The notes beneath the pieces are model-generated. The model was not told where the DNA came from. It ran no database searches and saw only the letters and a program-made list of their open reading frames with translations. Position numbers and translations under genes: made by a program. Below, one piece after another: positions 16,055 through 25,442 of a DNA stretch of 64,000 nucleotides (within the stretch, counting starts at the first letter, position 1; every line of letters begins with the position of its first letter). The DNA is from Paraburkholderia hospita (GTDB lineage: Bacteria; Pseudomonadota; Gammaproteobacteria; Burkholderiales; Burkholderiaceae). The DNA is taken from the NCBI RefSeq assembly GCF_002902965.1, contig NZ_CP026109.1, positions 1 through 64,000 of the forward strand. The letters are read 5' to 3'.

Positions 16055-19000
16055 CAGTGAATGTATTGATTGCACACGCTTCGGGGGAGGAAGACAAGGC
16101 GGAATTGCTTGCTCGCCCGATCCGCGAAGCGGGTTACACCGTTTCTCATTCTGGGACGGTACTCGTTGGTGATTCTGTCGTCGCCCAAGCGAGCACCCTG
16201 CTAGCGCAGGGGGGCCCGGTTGTTGTATGTGGCACCGTTCGAGCAATGGGGACTCGCTGGGCGCGACAAGTCGCGAGCGCGGCACGCAATTATCCGGGAG
16301 TGCGCGTCTTCGTTGTGCAGATGGAGGAAGATGCTGACACAGACGCCGTAGCCTTCGAGCAAAGGGTCGCTCTATACCATGAAGATCCTCGCAGGGCGGC
16401 GGCTGAGCTGATTACAGCACTGTCAAAGAGCTACCCCCTTGGATACGACGCAAAATTAAACCTGCGAGCTTACGACCTCGAATCTCGGTACCGGGAACTT
16501 GCATTGAAGGCATGTGACATCATCGATCTGGCGAATTTGCCAGAAGACGACCGTCATTTGGCATCGCGCGAGTTGGAATTGCGGCGACTATATGTTGCAT
16601 TGAGAATGCATGTTGAAGTCCATGCCACCGAGGAGGTCAACGACGAAACACTGTTGGCTTTGGAATCTCGTCGCACACCAGAGTGGGGAGATGGATTTAC
16701 AACAAACGAGGATGCCGAGAAGTCGATCTCCCTGGGTGAGCGCCTCGCTGCGGTAAAGCGACTTGTTGTCCTTGGCGACCCCGGAGCAGGCAAGAGTACT
16801 CTCCTTCGCTGGATTGCGACAGCATACTTGTTGCGCTTGCAGAATGCGCCTGACTGGAGCGAGCTCCCAGACATAGCTAGCCTACCGGATGCGGACTGGC
16901 TCCCTATCCTGATTCGGTGTCGAGATTTGCCTGCTAATGCTGGCACGCTGGAGGAAATGCTGCATCATAGTTTGCGAAAGAGCGAGCTAAGTGAAACGCA
17001 GTGTGAGCAATTGAAAGAACTTCTGCGATCCAAGGTCGAGGGAGGGACGGCGCTCTTGCTTGTGGATGGACTTGACGAGATCACTGAGCCGGCGGCCCGC
17101 ATGCGCTTTGCTGCGCAACTGGAGCAGGTGCATCGCGCATTTCCCGATGCCCCGATGGTAGTCACGTCGCGAATTGTTGGTTACCGCGAAATGGGCTACA
17201 AAATTAGGAGTGGCTTTGAACATCTAACGGTTGCCGATCTGACAGCTACGGACAAGGATGACTTTGCCCAGCGGTGGTGCGATTTAACTGAGCGACCAGA
17301 CCGGCGAGTCGACGCCGCACGTGAATTATCGCAGGACATTCACTCAAGCGATCGAATTGAACGCTTGACTGGAAACCCTATGCTCCTAACAACAATGGCT
17401 TTGGTCAAGCGCAAGATTGGCCGATTGCCTCAGAGGCGTGTAGATCTATACGAAAAAGCGGTGGAGGTACTACTAAATTGGCGCAGTGCAGTGGATGCTG
17501 CCCTGGATCCCCGAGAAGCATTGCCACAACTGGAGTATTTGGCTCACGCCATGTGCGCTGACGGCGTGCAGCAACTTCGAGAAGATCAAGCTCTGGAACT
17601 GTTGAGACAAGTCAGAAACAATTTCCCGCACATTCATGCATTGCAGCAGCATTCCCCAGAAGATTTTCTTCGGCTGCTTGAGCGCCGGACCGGACTTCTC
17701 ATGCAAAGCGGGCATAAGCGCCACAATGGGCTAAGTGTGCCGGTTTACGAGTTTAGACACCTCACGCTTCAGGAGTACTTGGCGGGAATTGCATTGGTTC
17801 AAGGCCATTATCGTGGCCGCGACAAAAGCCAGCGTCTTGAAGATGTAATTGCACCGCTTGCCGGTGAGGTTGGCCAGTTTTTTTCACAGGGCACAGGAGA
17901 GCCTGATGTCGCCGTTGTCGAAAACTGGCGCGAGCCTTTGCGCCTATGTGTCGCTGCGTGTAACGATGACATCGTCGACAGCGCAATCTTGGCAATTCTG
18001 CGTCCCCTGCCCGGGGAGACGGGAACAGCGCGGGCACGGCTGATCCTAGCGGCTCTCTGTTTGGCCGATGAGCCGAATGTCAGTACTGAAGTCGGCGAGA
18101 TCGTACTTAATGCTGTCCCGGAGTGCGTTGAGGAGATGGACGGAAACGGTCTAGGCCTTAGAACTGGACTTGGTATTGCCGCACACAGCATTTCGCAATC
18201 TCGATGGGCGACGGCACTAAAAGACAACCTTCTCGACGCATTTCTTAAGAATTCCATAGACACAAGAAGTAGCTGTGGTGGTCTCTACGGTGAGATTAGT
18301 ATTGATCGGCTCGACGCCGACGCTAATTTAGATACAGTGTTATCGAATTACGTTGACCGGCTGCGCACGTGCGATGAACGCGAAGCAGCTGGAATTAGCC
18401 TCACGGTAATGGTCCTAGCATATGAAAATAAAAACTGCAGAAGGAAGGGGTTAGCGGATGCTCTTCTCCGGCGAGTGTCGTCTGAGAATCCCGCCGTTAG
18501 TCATGCAGCAGCTTGGGCGCTCGGATGGATGAGTACGACCGGCGCGTTTCCATGGAAGGCCACCAAGCGGCAACTCACGCGTCTAATTGATGCTCTTTCG
18601 AACTCGAGGTGTGACACTGAGGCGGTCTATTGGATAGCTAAGGTACTTCGGCGCGCTCGATATGCGGAGGGCTGCGACGCATTGATAAGCTACCTTCCTA
18701 TCAGCCATCCTCGGACTCGCGCAGAAATTCTAGAAACACTGGGCAAACTCAGCGGTGGTCGCATTGAGGCCGTAGCGCAACACTATGTGCGAGACTCCTC
18801 GGAGAAGGTTCGTCGAGCGGCCATGTTTGCGCTGAGCTGTGGTTGTGCGGATGATATCGATCAGAAACTCATGCGCGATCGTCGGCTCGCCGAGACCTTC
18901 AAGTCAGGACGCGACCCGGCTGCGTCCATCTCCTTAGAGACCGTAAAAGATATTTCGCGGGGGCTTGCCCTATCGGAAATCGAGACAGTGGAACGGCTCA

Positions 19001-19077
19001 AAAGACTTTCGGAAAAGTTCGACCTTAAATTGAAATTAACTAAGGCCGTTAGAGAGAAATTGGAGATTCGACATTGA
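16051..19077 (+). CDS. TIR-like/NACHT NTPase, NLR-type defence sensor
   Basis: A 1008-residue STAND-type protein. Residues 1-130 form a second TIR-like fold (VNVLIAHASGEEDKAELL, LVGDSVVAQASTLLAQ, VVVCGTV), but where the catalytic Glu is expected the text is TRWARQVAS, with no Glu. A linker with helices follows. The NACHT ATPase has Walker A GDPGAGKST at 242-250 and Walker B LLLVDGLDE at 335-343, then MVVTSRIVGYRE near 369, GNPMLLTT near 441 and FRHLTLQEYLAG near 570. The C-terminal third is helical-repeat (HEAT-like), for example EVRRAA-type KVRRAAMFALS near 920. Bacterial NACHT proteins are known antiphage sensors. Codon use by eye is more AT-rich than its neighbours, suggesting separate acquisition. 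Confidence 0.85.
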   Translation: MTVNVLIAHASGEEDKAELLARPIREAGYTVSHSGTVLVGDSVVAQASTLLAQGGPVVVCGTVRAMGTRWARQVASAARNYPGVRVFVVQMEEDADTDAVAFEQRVALYHEDPRRAAAELITALSKSYPLGYDAKLNLRAYDLESRYRELALKACDIIDLANLPEDDRHLASRELELRRLYVALRMHVEVHATEEVNDETLLALESRRTPEWGDGFTTNEDAEKSISLGERLAAVKRLVVLGDPGAGKSTLLRWIATAYLLRLQNAPDWSELPDIASLPDADWLPILIRCRDLPANAGTLEEMLHHSLRKSELSETQCEQLKELLRSKVEGGTALLLVDGLDEITEPAARMRFAAQLEQVHRAFPDAPMVVTSRIVGYREMGYKIRSGFEHLTVADLTATDKDDFAQRWCDLTERPDRRVDAARELSQDIHSSDRIERLTGNPMLLTTMALVKRKIGRLPQRRVDLYEKAVEVLLNWRSAVDAALDPREALPQLEYLAHAMCADGVQQLREDQALELLRQVRNNFPHIHALQQHSPEDFLRLLERRTGLLMQSGHKRHNGLSVPVYEFRHLTLQEYLAGIALVQGHYRGRDKSQRLEDVIAPLAGEVGQFFSQGTGEPDVAVVENWREPLRLCVAACNDDIVDSAILAILRPLPGETGTARARLILAALCLADEPNVSTEVGEIVLNAVPECVEEMDGNGLGLRTGLGIAAHSISQSRWATALKDNLLDAFLKNSIDTRSSCGGLYGEISIDRLDADANLDTVLSNYVDRLRTCDEREAAGISLTVMVLAYENKNCRRKGLADALLRRVSSENPAVSHAAAWALGWMSTTGAFPWKATKRQLTRLIDALSNSRCDTEAVYWIAKVLRRARYAEGCDALISYLPISHPRTRAEILETLGKLSGGRIEAVAQHYVRDSSEKVRRAAMFALSCGCADDIDQKLMRDRRLAETFKSGRDPAASISLETVKDISRGLALSEIETVERLKRLSEKFDLKLKLTKAVREKLEIRH

Positions 19078-19099
19078 GTCGGTTGACCGGCTCAGAATG

Positions 19100-19142
19100 T
19101 CACGCTTCGACTACCTCGCAGAGTGGCCGAAGCGTGAGTTTT
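19100..19142 (+). terminator. Probable terminator after NACHT gene
   Basis: TCACGCTTCG and CGAAGCGTGA pair perfectly around an 18-base loop and are followed by GTTTT, 22 bases after the NACHT stop. The loop is long, so efficiency is uncertain. Confidence 0.5.
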
Positions 19143-19613
19143 GAAATCGATCACGGACCGACGGTGTAACGTAGAGCTGGTCAAAGACAGTTTCAGCGCA
19201 GAGCGATCGCGCCTTTTCCATCGCCTCGGCGCTGCACCTGCCAGCGGCCGTTTGACCCCAGCATCCATCCGCGCGAACTACACCGTTGCTTCACCCACTG
19301 CCCCGACGCAGCCATTGTTGAAGATCGTCCTTTCAGCGAAGGGCCTGCGGCCGCTTACGGGTGACGAACTGACATCTGAATGTGCGAGCTAGTGCCGTGG
19401 CGAACGACTCTTCCTGGCCGACTGCCGTCCCACATGGTGGGCGAAAAGCGACCCAGGCTGTGTGGAAACCTGATGAAATTCCACTGCGATGCGTGACCGC
19501 TGACCGGAGCGGCGCGTTTGACTGCCTTTGCGGTCATCACGGCGACAACGAGGAAGTGAGCCCTGTGAGATGCCTTTGGGACGAGTTTAAGGGCTTTGTT
19601 TCAGGATCTGGTT
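19143..19613. other. Non-coding stretch left of IS remnants
   Basis: I see no supported gene, repeat or promoter in this interval. It separates the defence operon from the decayed IS1182 sequence. Confidence 0.5.
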
Positions 19614-19693
19614 GACAAGCGCCAGAAGCAGATCGAAGAGAGCATCCAGCGGTATCCTTACCTTCGGTGAAGTTGCGATCGCGTGTATTGACT
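19614..19693 (-). pseudogene. IS1182-family transposase fragment, rearranged
   Basis: Reading leftward across the IS66 insertion, the transposase text continues from the right flank: TRDRNFTEGK on the minus strand. The next block expected in this family, like LVDKRQKQIEESIQRY, is present but lies on the plus strand at about 19614-19663, so a short segment has been inverted. Beyond it no transposase text is seen. Confidence 0.55.
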
Positions 19694-19728
19694 GTAAGCG
19701 CTCGGCAAACCCGTCTTGACGGGTGGAG

Positions 19729-21309
19729 CTAGCGGACGATCGCAGTCGGTTGCCAGCGATGCGGCAGCAGTGTCTCGACTTCACTCGCTCTGTGCGTCGG
19801 CAACCGCGTGAGGATGTCCTTCAGATAGGCGTGCGGGTCGTGCCCGTTGAGTTGTGCCGAGCGTATCAGGCTCATGATGGCGGCAGCGCGTTGACCTGCT
19901 CGCAGCGAGCCGGCGAACAGCCAGTTGCCTCTGCCGATGGCCCATGGACGTATCTGGTTTTCGACCCAGTTGTTATCAATGGGCACGAGCCCATCGTCGA
20001 GATAGCGCGTGAGCGCCTCCCATCGTTTGAGGCTGTAATCCAGCGCTTTCGCAATCGCCGAGCCCTCCGAAACCAGCTTTCGCTGTACCACCATCCATTC
20101 GTAAAAGGCGTCGCACACTGGTTTGGCCAGACTCTGACGTCGCCTTCGGCGTGCTTCGGCATCCAGCACGGCCGCGTCGCGTTCGATTTCGTAAAGCCTG
20201 GCGAAGTAAGGCAGAGCCTGCCCGGCGATCTGGCTGCTGTGATTGGCGTGCAGATCGAAGAACTTGCGCCTCGCGTGCGCCGCACAGCCAATTTCAGTGA
20301 TGCCTTGCTGGAATCCCGCCTTGTACCCGCTGTAATCGTCGCAAACCAGCTTGCCCTGCCAGCCGGCAAGGAAGGTGCGGGCGTGTTCGCCCGCACGGCT
20401 GTTGGCGAAGTCATAGACCACGCCGCGCAGTGTGCTGAACTGCGCCGGTGTATACGCCCAGAGGTAGGCCCTGTGCGTCTTGCCCGAGCCAGGACTGAGC
20501 ATCTGCACCGGCGTCTCGTCTGCGTGCAGTACACCCTGTTGCAGGATTTCCTGATGGAGCGCGTCGACCAGCGGTTGCAGCTGCACGCCGCACATGCCGA
20601 CCCAGGCGCCCAGTGTCGAACGCGGTATCGCGAGACCCGCGCGCGCAAAGATCTGTTCCTGACGATACAGGGGCAAGTGATCCGCGTATTTGTTGACCAG
20701 CACCGACGCCAGCAGTCCCGTGGTGGGGATGCCCTTGTCAATGACGTGTGCGGGCACCGGCGCCTGAATCAGCGTTTCGCAGTTCTTGCACACCCACTTT
20801 CCACGGATATGCCGCTCAACCGTGAAGACGCCTGGCGTGTAATCCAGCTTCTCGCTGACGTCCTCGCCAATCCGTACACGCTCGCAGCCACACTGGCACA
20901 CGTTGCTATCGGGCTCGTGATGGATCTCTGTGCGCGGCAGCTGTGCTGGCAGCGCTGCGCGTTTAGGCTGCTGGCGCGACGGGTCGGCGGGAGTGTCCGG
21001 CTTAAGCTGCTCGAGTTCCAGTTCGATGGCGACCAGATCCGCGTCGATCGCTTCATCCAGCAGGTTCATCTGCTCGCTGCCCAACTGTTCGCTGCGCCGG
21101 CCGAACTGCTGGCGCTTCAGGATCGAGATCTCATGAGTCAACTGGTCGATACGGGTCTGCCGGTAACGCAGTTCCCGTTCCTTCTCGTCGACCTCCCGGG
21201 TCTTGTCCTGAAGCTCCCGTTCTCTCTCCTGGACCTGGGCAATCAGTTGCTCTGCAAGCGTGCGCAACTGTTCCGGGCTGAGGGCGTTGAGATCGGCGGG
21301 CAGGTTCAT
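19729..21309 (-). CDS. tnpC: IS66 family transposase TnpC (DDE)
   Basis: The catalytic transposase of the element, 526 residues from the ATG at 21309 (MNLPADLNALSPEQLRTLAE); the frame extends 14 codons further to 21351. Features in order: an N-terminal coiled-coil (QVQERERELQDKTREVDEKE), QQFGRRSEQL, a CxC zinc-binding segment (VCQCGCERVRIGEDVSEKLD; then KWVCKNCE), and the catalytic core with LHADETPVQML and LVCDDYSGYKAGF, and WVENQIRPWAIGRGNWLF with the last acidic residue. It is intact and of usual length. Confidence 0.95.
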   Translation of the reverse strand: MNLPADLNALSPEQLRTLAEQLIAQVQERERELQDKTREVDEKERELRYRQTRIDQLTHEISILKRQQFGRRSEQLGSEQMNLLDEAIDADLVAIELELEQLKPDTPADPSRQQPKRAALPAQLPRTEIHHEPDSNVCQCGCERVRIGEDVSEKLDYTPGVFTVERHIRGKWVCKNCETLIQAPVPAHVIDKGIPTTGLLASVLVNKYADHLPLYRQEQIFARAGLAIPRSTLGAWVGMCGVQLQPLVDALHQEILQQGVLHADETPVQMLSPGSGKTHRAYLWAYTPAQFSTLRGVVYDFANSRAGEHARTFLAGWQGKLVCDDYSGYKAGFQQGITEIGCAAHARRKFFDLHANHSSQIAGQALPYFARLYEIERDAAVLDAEARRRRRQSLAKPVCDAFYEWMVVQRKLVSEGSAIAKALDYSLKRWEALTRYLDDGLVPIDNNWVENQIRPWAIGRGNWLFAGSLRAGQRAAAIMSLIRSAQLNGHDPHAYLKDILTRLPTHRASEVETLLPHRWQPTAIVR

Positions 21310-21372
21310 GCAGGCCAGTCTGCCAGAACCCCAGACACCGTGGAAGCGCAACAGTTTTCGTCCCTGCTGGCC

Positions 21373-21720
21373 TCATACGACGCGGATCACACCGTTCGGG
21401 CCGATGCGCTGCCACGGCAAGCCCACCACCAGACCTGCGAGTTGTTCCTGCGTGAGCGCATGATGCTTCGGTTCGCTACCAGAGTGAGGCCACACGAACT
21501 GCCCCTCGTTCAGCCGTCGCGACGCCAGCCAGATGCCAATACCGTCGTGGACCAGCACCTTCAGGCGGTTGGCCCGCCGGTTGGCGAACAGGTACGCATG
21601 GTGCGGGTGCGCAGCACCAAAGACCTTGACGACACGCGCCAGCGCCGTATCGAAGCCGGCGCGCATGTCCAGCGGATCGACCGCCAGCCACACCTCATCG
21701 ATGCGGATCACACGAGCCAC
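21373..21720 (-). CDS. tnpB: IS66 family accessory protein TnpB
   Basis: The 115-residue IS66 Orf2 protein, recognised by IDEVWLAVDPLDMRAGFDTA, ANRRANRLKVLVHDGIGIWL and GQFVWPHSG. It is required with TnpA for transposition in related elements. Its start overlaps the end of tnpA by 13 bases, the usual coupling in this family. Confidence 0.95.
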   Translation of the reverse strand: MARVIRIDEVWLAVDPLDMRAGFDTALARVVKVFGAAHPHHAYLFANRRANRLKVLVHDGIGIWLASRRLNEGQFVWPHSGSEPKHHALTQEQLAGLVVGLPWQRIGPNGVIRVV

Positions 21721-22091
21721 TCACGCAGCCAGGCAGCGCATTGTGCTGCCTCTGATGTCGGCCAGCTAACCGTTATCGACTGATCTCCACGATGAATCTC
21801 GATGCGGATCTCAGACGATTGTGGACTCGGTGTTGTCAATGCCACTGGCACAAAGGCTGGCAGCGACGGTGGTGTGGCTGGCGGGCGGCCCAACGGTCTT
21901 CTGGGAAGTCGACCTTCTGCCTGATCGATCCAGCGTCGAAGCAAATTCGCATTGAGCCTGTGTTCCAGCGCGACCGCCGCAACCGATACGCCGATTCCCT
22001 GACAGGTCGCTACAACCTTGGCCTTGAACTCCTCGCTGTAGCGTTGACGACGACGACGCTCCGGGAGTGATTCCGATTCGATAGTGTTCAC
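21708..22091 (-). CDS. tnpA: IS66 family accessory protein TnpA
   Basis: The 127-residue Orf1 protein with an N-terminal HTH of the IS3/IS66 type (RRQRYSEEFKAKVVATCQ, then RLNANLLRRWIDQAEG). A proline-rich linker and the C-terminal IRIEIHRGDQSITVSWP block of IS66 Orf1 follow. It is the first gene inside the right inverted repeat. Confidence 0.93.
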   Translation of the reverse strand: MNTIESESLPERRRRQRYSEEFKAKVVATCQGIGVSVAAVALEHRLNANLLRRWIDQAEGRLPRRPLGRPPATPPSLPAFVPVALTTPSPQSSEIRIEIHRGDQSITVSWPTSEAAQCAAWLREWLV

Positions 22092-22170
22092 GTGTCCGCT
22101 TATTTGTTAAGTGGACACGATACTCCCAAGCGCTACAGCCAGACTCAAGATGGGTTTGCCGAGCGCTTAC

Positions 22171-22619
22171 TATTGACTGCCTTGAACTTGCTGCCGTCAA
22201 TGGCCACCAGTGCTTGCGAGAACAGCTTCAGCTCACGGCACAGCATCACGAAACGGCGGCACACGCTGCGAATGCCAGTGCCGTTGTCACAGCGGAAGTC
22301 AGCTGTGGCGCCAAACGTCCCGTGAGCCACATCAATTCTACGTTGCGCTGACATTCACGTTCCAGCCGGCGGCTCGACTGGACCCGATTCAGGTAGCCGT
22401 AGATATAGATCTTCAGCAGCACGCCCGGATGATAGGACGGACGACCAGTAATCGGCATCGCGCCATCGAAGCCCATTGATGCAAGGTCAAGCTCTTCAAC
22501 AACGCCTCGATGATTCTGACCGGATTGTCCTCAGCGACGAAGTCATCTAGGCACTCCGGAAGCAACGTCACCTGCTTGCGATCTTCACCTTCAATGAATC
22601 GCTTCATCCGATCACCCAT
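22171..22619 (-). pseudogene. IS1182-family transposase N-terminus, frameshifted
   Basis: From the ATG at 22619 the minus strand reads KRFIEGEDRKQVTLLPECLD, DFVAEDNPVRIIEALLKSL, then after a frameshift near 22490 GFDGAMPITGRPSYHPGVL and LKIYIYGYLNRVQSSRRLER, and after a second shift near 22310 ADFRCDNGTGIRSVCRRFV and ALVAIDGSKFKAVN, where the IS66 copy cuts in. This is the typical IS1182-family N-terminus. Two frameshifts predate or accompany the insertion. Confidence 0.88.
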
Positions 22620-23105
22620 GCTGAATGAGTTAATCCAGTTTAGGTGATCAGCGTGTTTTCACACAAGCTCGACCCTTATCAGCCGTCCGGTCGGCGGAAC
22701 TCGGGTGGCAGTTCCGACCCGATACCGGTCATCCATCGACTCGTGAGCTGACAGCGGCGCGCCCTCGCGACGATCCACCGAACCGCTCCTACTTACGCGT
22801 GGTATAGAAGCAAACATCAAGGTGCGACAGAAGTACAACCCAGATGGTTCGCGATGCAGCTGTGGATGATGGGACGCTCTTGACAGACCGAACCCTTCGG
22901 ATGGCGATGGAAGCGCGCCGTTAGCGGATTTGCGCGCGCGGCACACGCGCGCCCCGAGCTTCAGGTAAGCACGACCCGCAAGAATATACGCAGTCGCGCC
23001 GACCTCGCAGGAATCGAGCGCGGCTTGCAACGCGAGTTATCCAGATCGAAGGTGCCCCGGCGCAATTCACCATGCTCACCAAATCTAAGCGACGCCCGGC
23101 ACGTC
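22620..23105. other. Intergenic region right of IS1182 remnant
   Basis: The first bases probably contain the IS1182 end (around GTGTTTTCACACAAGCTCG at about 22652). The rest holds no frame I can support; its short frames are Arg/Ser-rich and without ribosome sites. Confidence 0.45.
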
Positions 23106-24518
23106 TCATGAGCGATATCGCTCAATGATCTCGAACAGTCGCTGACACGATGTAGCGAGGTGCTGTTCAGGAGCGGTAGCCACCCCGAGCAAAAGGCCAG
23201 GTAAAGTCCAGGAAGGATTCGCGAACCACACGGACAATGGCGATGGCGCCATGCCAACGGTCATCGCTTCACGAACGATCCGCACGTCTGGTGCGCCGTC
23301 GGGAAGTCGGAGAAGTACTGCCAGGCCGGCGTTGACCCACTCCGCGTTGCGCATCCGCAACTGCTCGCATAGTGCGTCACGCTGGGCGGAATATAGACGC
23401 TTGAGCCGACGCACGCGCCGGATGTAGTGGCCGTCACGCATAAATTGAGCCGTGGCGAGTTGAATTACTGGTGATGGTGCGGGAGCAAGTGTTGCGGCAA
23501 CCTCGGAGAATGCGTTGGCGAGTTCGGTCGGCGCCACGACGAATCCAAGCCGCAGGGCGGGGCTAACAGTTTTGCTGAAAGAACCGATGTGGATGACCCG
23601 TTTGCCCTCGCCCAGTGACGCCATGGCGGGTGCCGCCCTACCTTGCAGTTGTAGCTCGCCAAGGTAGTCATCTTCAATGATCCAGGCGCCGCTCGAAGCC
23701 GCCCACTCAAGCAGCTGAAGACGTCGCCTCAACGACAGGGTCGAGCCCAAGGGGGCCTGTTGACCGGGTGTCAAGACGGCTAACGCAGCGTCCGCGGCCT
23801 TCTCGATACCATAGTCTACGTTGAGACCGTCTGCATCTACCGGTATTGGCACGATATTCAAGCGAGCGAGCTCCAACCCTTTCCGCGTGACCATGAAACC
23901 GGGCTCTTCCATCCAGACTTTCTTTCCATCCAAACCTAACACCCGCAGTGCCAGGCCTAAGCCGGAGCTGTATCCCGAAGTGACAAACACCTGCTCAGGG
24001 TGGCAGTGGAAGTTTCTGGCAATGGAGAGATTGCCCGCGATTTCCCTGCGCAGTTCGAATTCCCCTCTTGGATCCGGATAGAGCAGGGACGATAAACATC
24101 CCGTTTTCAGTAGATTGGAAGAGCGCGCCCGTGAAAAAAGCTTCTCCGGTAGCCCCTCAAACGCCGGAATACCCAGCTGAAAGATCGCCGGTCCAGCGTT
24201 CATCTCCTCATAAGCCCGCATAAACGCTCCGAGCCGCGGCGCTTTGGGTAGCGTTGCCGCCACGCGGAGCCGCGGGGCCACGCGGGTGCCCCCTGCCCCG
24301 AATGTTTCGATCATCTGCGCGTCGGACAACCGTTCATATGCCGCTTGAACCGTTCCGCGCGCCACGCCGAGTTGCGCGGCCAGGTCCTGCCACGAAGGCA
24401 GTCGGGTGCCAGGAGCGAGCACACCTGACTCTATGGCCCTACTGATGCTCTCACGAATTTGTTCTGCCAAGGAAAGCTTCGCTGTCCGGTCCAGCTGAAT
24501 CTGCAAGTCCGAATCCAT
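23106..24518 (-). CDS. MocR family (GntR-aminotransferase) regulator
   Basis: A PLP-dependent-fold transcription regulator of 470 residues from the ATG at 24518 (MDSDLQIQLDRTAKLSLAEQ); the frame opens 17 codons earlier. Residues about 1-75 are a GntR winged helix (LPSWQDLAAQLGVARGTVQ). The rest is a type I aminotransferase domain, including YPDPRGEFELRREIA, EDDYLGELQLQG and the PLP-lysine region IGSFSKTVSPALRLGFV, so cofactor binding is expected. It is divergent from the azoreductase gene, with a 16-bp palindrome between, and likely controls that gene and itself. Confidence 0.88.
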   Translation of the reverse strand: MDSDLQIQLDRTAKLSLAEQIRESISRAIESGVLAPGTRLPSWQDLAAQLGVARGTVQAAYERLSDAQMIETFGAGGTRVAPRLRVAATLPKAPRLGAFMRAYEEMNAGPAIFQLGIPAFEGLPEKLFSRARSSNLLKTGCLSSLLYPDPRGEFELRREIAGNLSIARNFHCHPEQVFVTSGYSSGLGLALRVLGLDGKKVWMEEPGFMVTRKGLELARLNIVPIPVDADGLNVDYGIEKAADAALAVLTPGQQAPLGSTLSLRRRLQLLEWAASSGAWIIEDDYLGELQLQGRAAPAMASLGEGKRVIHIGSFSKTVSPALRLGFVVAPTELANAFSEVAATLAPAPSPVIQLATAQFMRDGHYIRRVRRLKRLYSAQRDALCEQLRMRNAEWVNAGLAVLLRLPDGAPDVRIVREAMTVGMAPSPLSVWFANPSWTLPGLLLGVATAPEQHLATSCQRLFEIIERYRS

Positions 24519-24562
24519 GTTCTTAGTACACACAAAAGTGGGTGATCTTGGTTCTTCTGTTC

Positions 24563-24578
24563 GTACCATCGATGGTAC
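24563..24578. promoter_or_regulatory. 16-bp palindrome in mocR-azoreductase spacer
   Basis: GTACCATCGATGGTAC is a perfect palindrome 45 bases upstream of the MocR start, followed by AATAATCACACCAT. Position and symmetry suggest an operator, probably for the MocR protein; not proven. Confidence 0.55.
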
Positions 24579-24773
24579 AGAATAATCACACCATCATTCA
24601 TATCAATGTAAGGCCAACGCGGAGATAGCTGGTCATGATCACTCGTCCGATTCTGTCTGCGTTTTGCGCAAAAGCCGATGCATGTGGAAGGTACGCGGCA
24701 GGACCCGCCAATCTGATCCTGAACAGGCGCTTGACGCCGCCATTGCCTCTGTGAAGCGGCGGGAGAAAGAGGA

Positions 24774-25406
24774 GTGAATATCCTGCATATCGATTGCAGC
24801 CCGCGACCGGAGTCGCACAGTCGACAGTTGTCGGCGGCGGTCGTCGAAAGGCTTCTCACGATCGCCCCCGACGCGCATATTCGCCGCCGGGATCTGGGAG
24901 ATGAACCGATACCTCATCCCGGGGCCGCCTATGCCACCGCGCTCTCGACGCCCGCGTCGCTGGCCGCAGCAGGGCGGTCCGCCGACGCGGTATTTCTGGC
25001 CGAGCAGCTCATACAAGAGGTCGAGCGTTCCGATGTCATCGTCATCGGAGCACCGATGAACAACTTCACGGTGCCGTCTGTCCTGAAGGCGTGGATCGAT
25101 CAGATCCTCCGTGTCGGTCGCACGATGAAGTCCACACCGGCTGGGAAGGTCGGATTGCTTCGGGACCGTCCAGTATTCGTCGGGATCGCTTCGGGTGGTG
25201 TATTCACGGGCGATCGAGCCAATCAACCGGATTTCCTTACGCCCTATCTGACCGCTGTACTCGGCTGCATCGGCCTCAATACAGTCCATTACCTGCCGTT
25301 GCAGGCCACAGCTTTCATCGATGATGCTCGCGCGGCCGAACTTCGCCGCTCGCTCATCACCACGATCGAACCGGCGATGGCAAGCCTCGTGCGCTGCCCC
25401 GTTTGA
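24774..25406 (+). CDS. FMN-dependent NADH-azoreductase (AzoR-like)
   Basis: A 210-residue flavodoxin-fold quinone/azo reductase. MNILHIDCSPRPESHSRQLS is the FMN-phosphate loop, IGAPMNNFTVPSVLKAWIDQ (residues about 94-113) is the flavin-ring segment, and IASGGVF near 140 is the third contact. The start is GTG, fixed by GAAAGAGGAG just upstream. Such enzymes reduce quinones, azo dyes and nitroaromatics with NAD(P)H. It shares the spacer with the divergent MocR regulator. The 130 bases before it hold a short frame ending DAAIASVKRREKEE with no recognised family. Confidence 0.85.
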   Translation: MNILHIDCSPRPESHSRQLSAAVVERLLTIAPDAHIRRRDLGDEPIPHPGAAYATALSTPASLAAAGRSADAVFLAEQLIQEVERSDVIVIGAPMNNFTVPSVLKAWIDQILRVGRTMKSTPAGKVGLLRDRPVFVGIASGGVFTGDRANQPDFLTPYLTAVLGCIGLNTVHYLPLQATAFIDDARAAELRRSLITTIEPAMASLVRCPV

Positions 25407-25442
25407 GCAGACGAAAATCAGTAATTTAATAGGATGAATATT

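Larger units (their letters stand above)
19694..22170. mobile_element. Complete IS66-family insertion sequence
   Basis: A 2477-bp element with the three-gene IS66 layout (tnpA, tnpB, tnpC, all leftward). Terminal inverted repeats start GTAAGCGCTCGGCAAACCC at both ends (right end as its complement, ending GCGCTTAC at 22170). It is flanked by an exact 8-bp target duplication TATTGACT at 19686-19693 and 22171-22178, the usual size for IS66. All three frames are open, so it may be active. It landed inside an already decaying IS1182-family transposase gene. Confidence 0.95.

Noticed and set aside
19723-21783. 686-codon open frame on the plus strand across the IS66 genes
   Set aside because: It is antisense to tnpC and tnpB, which are clear family members; the frame is a by-product of GC-rich codon use.
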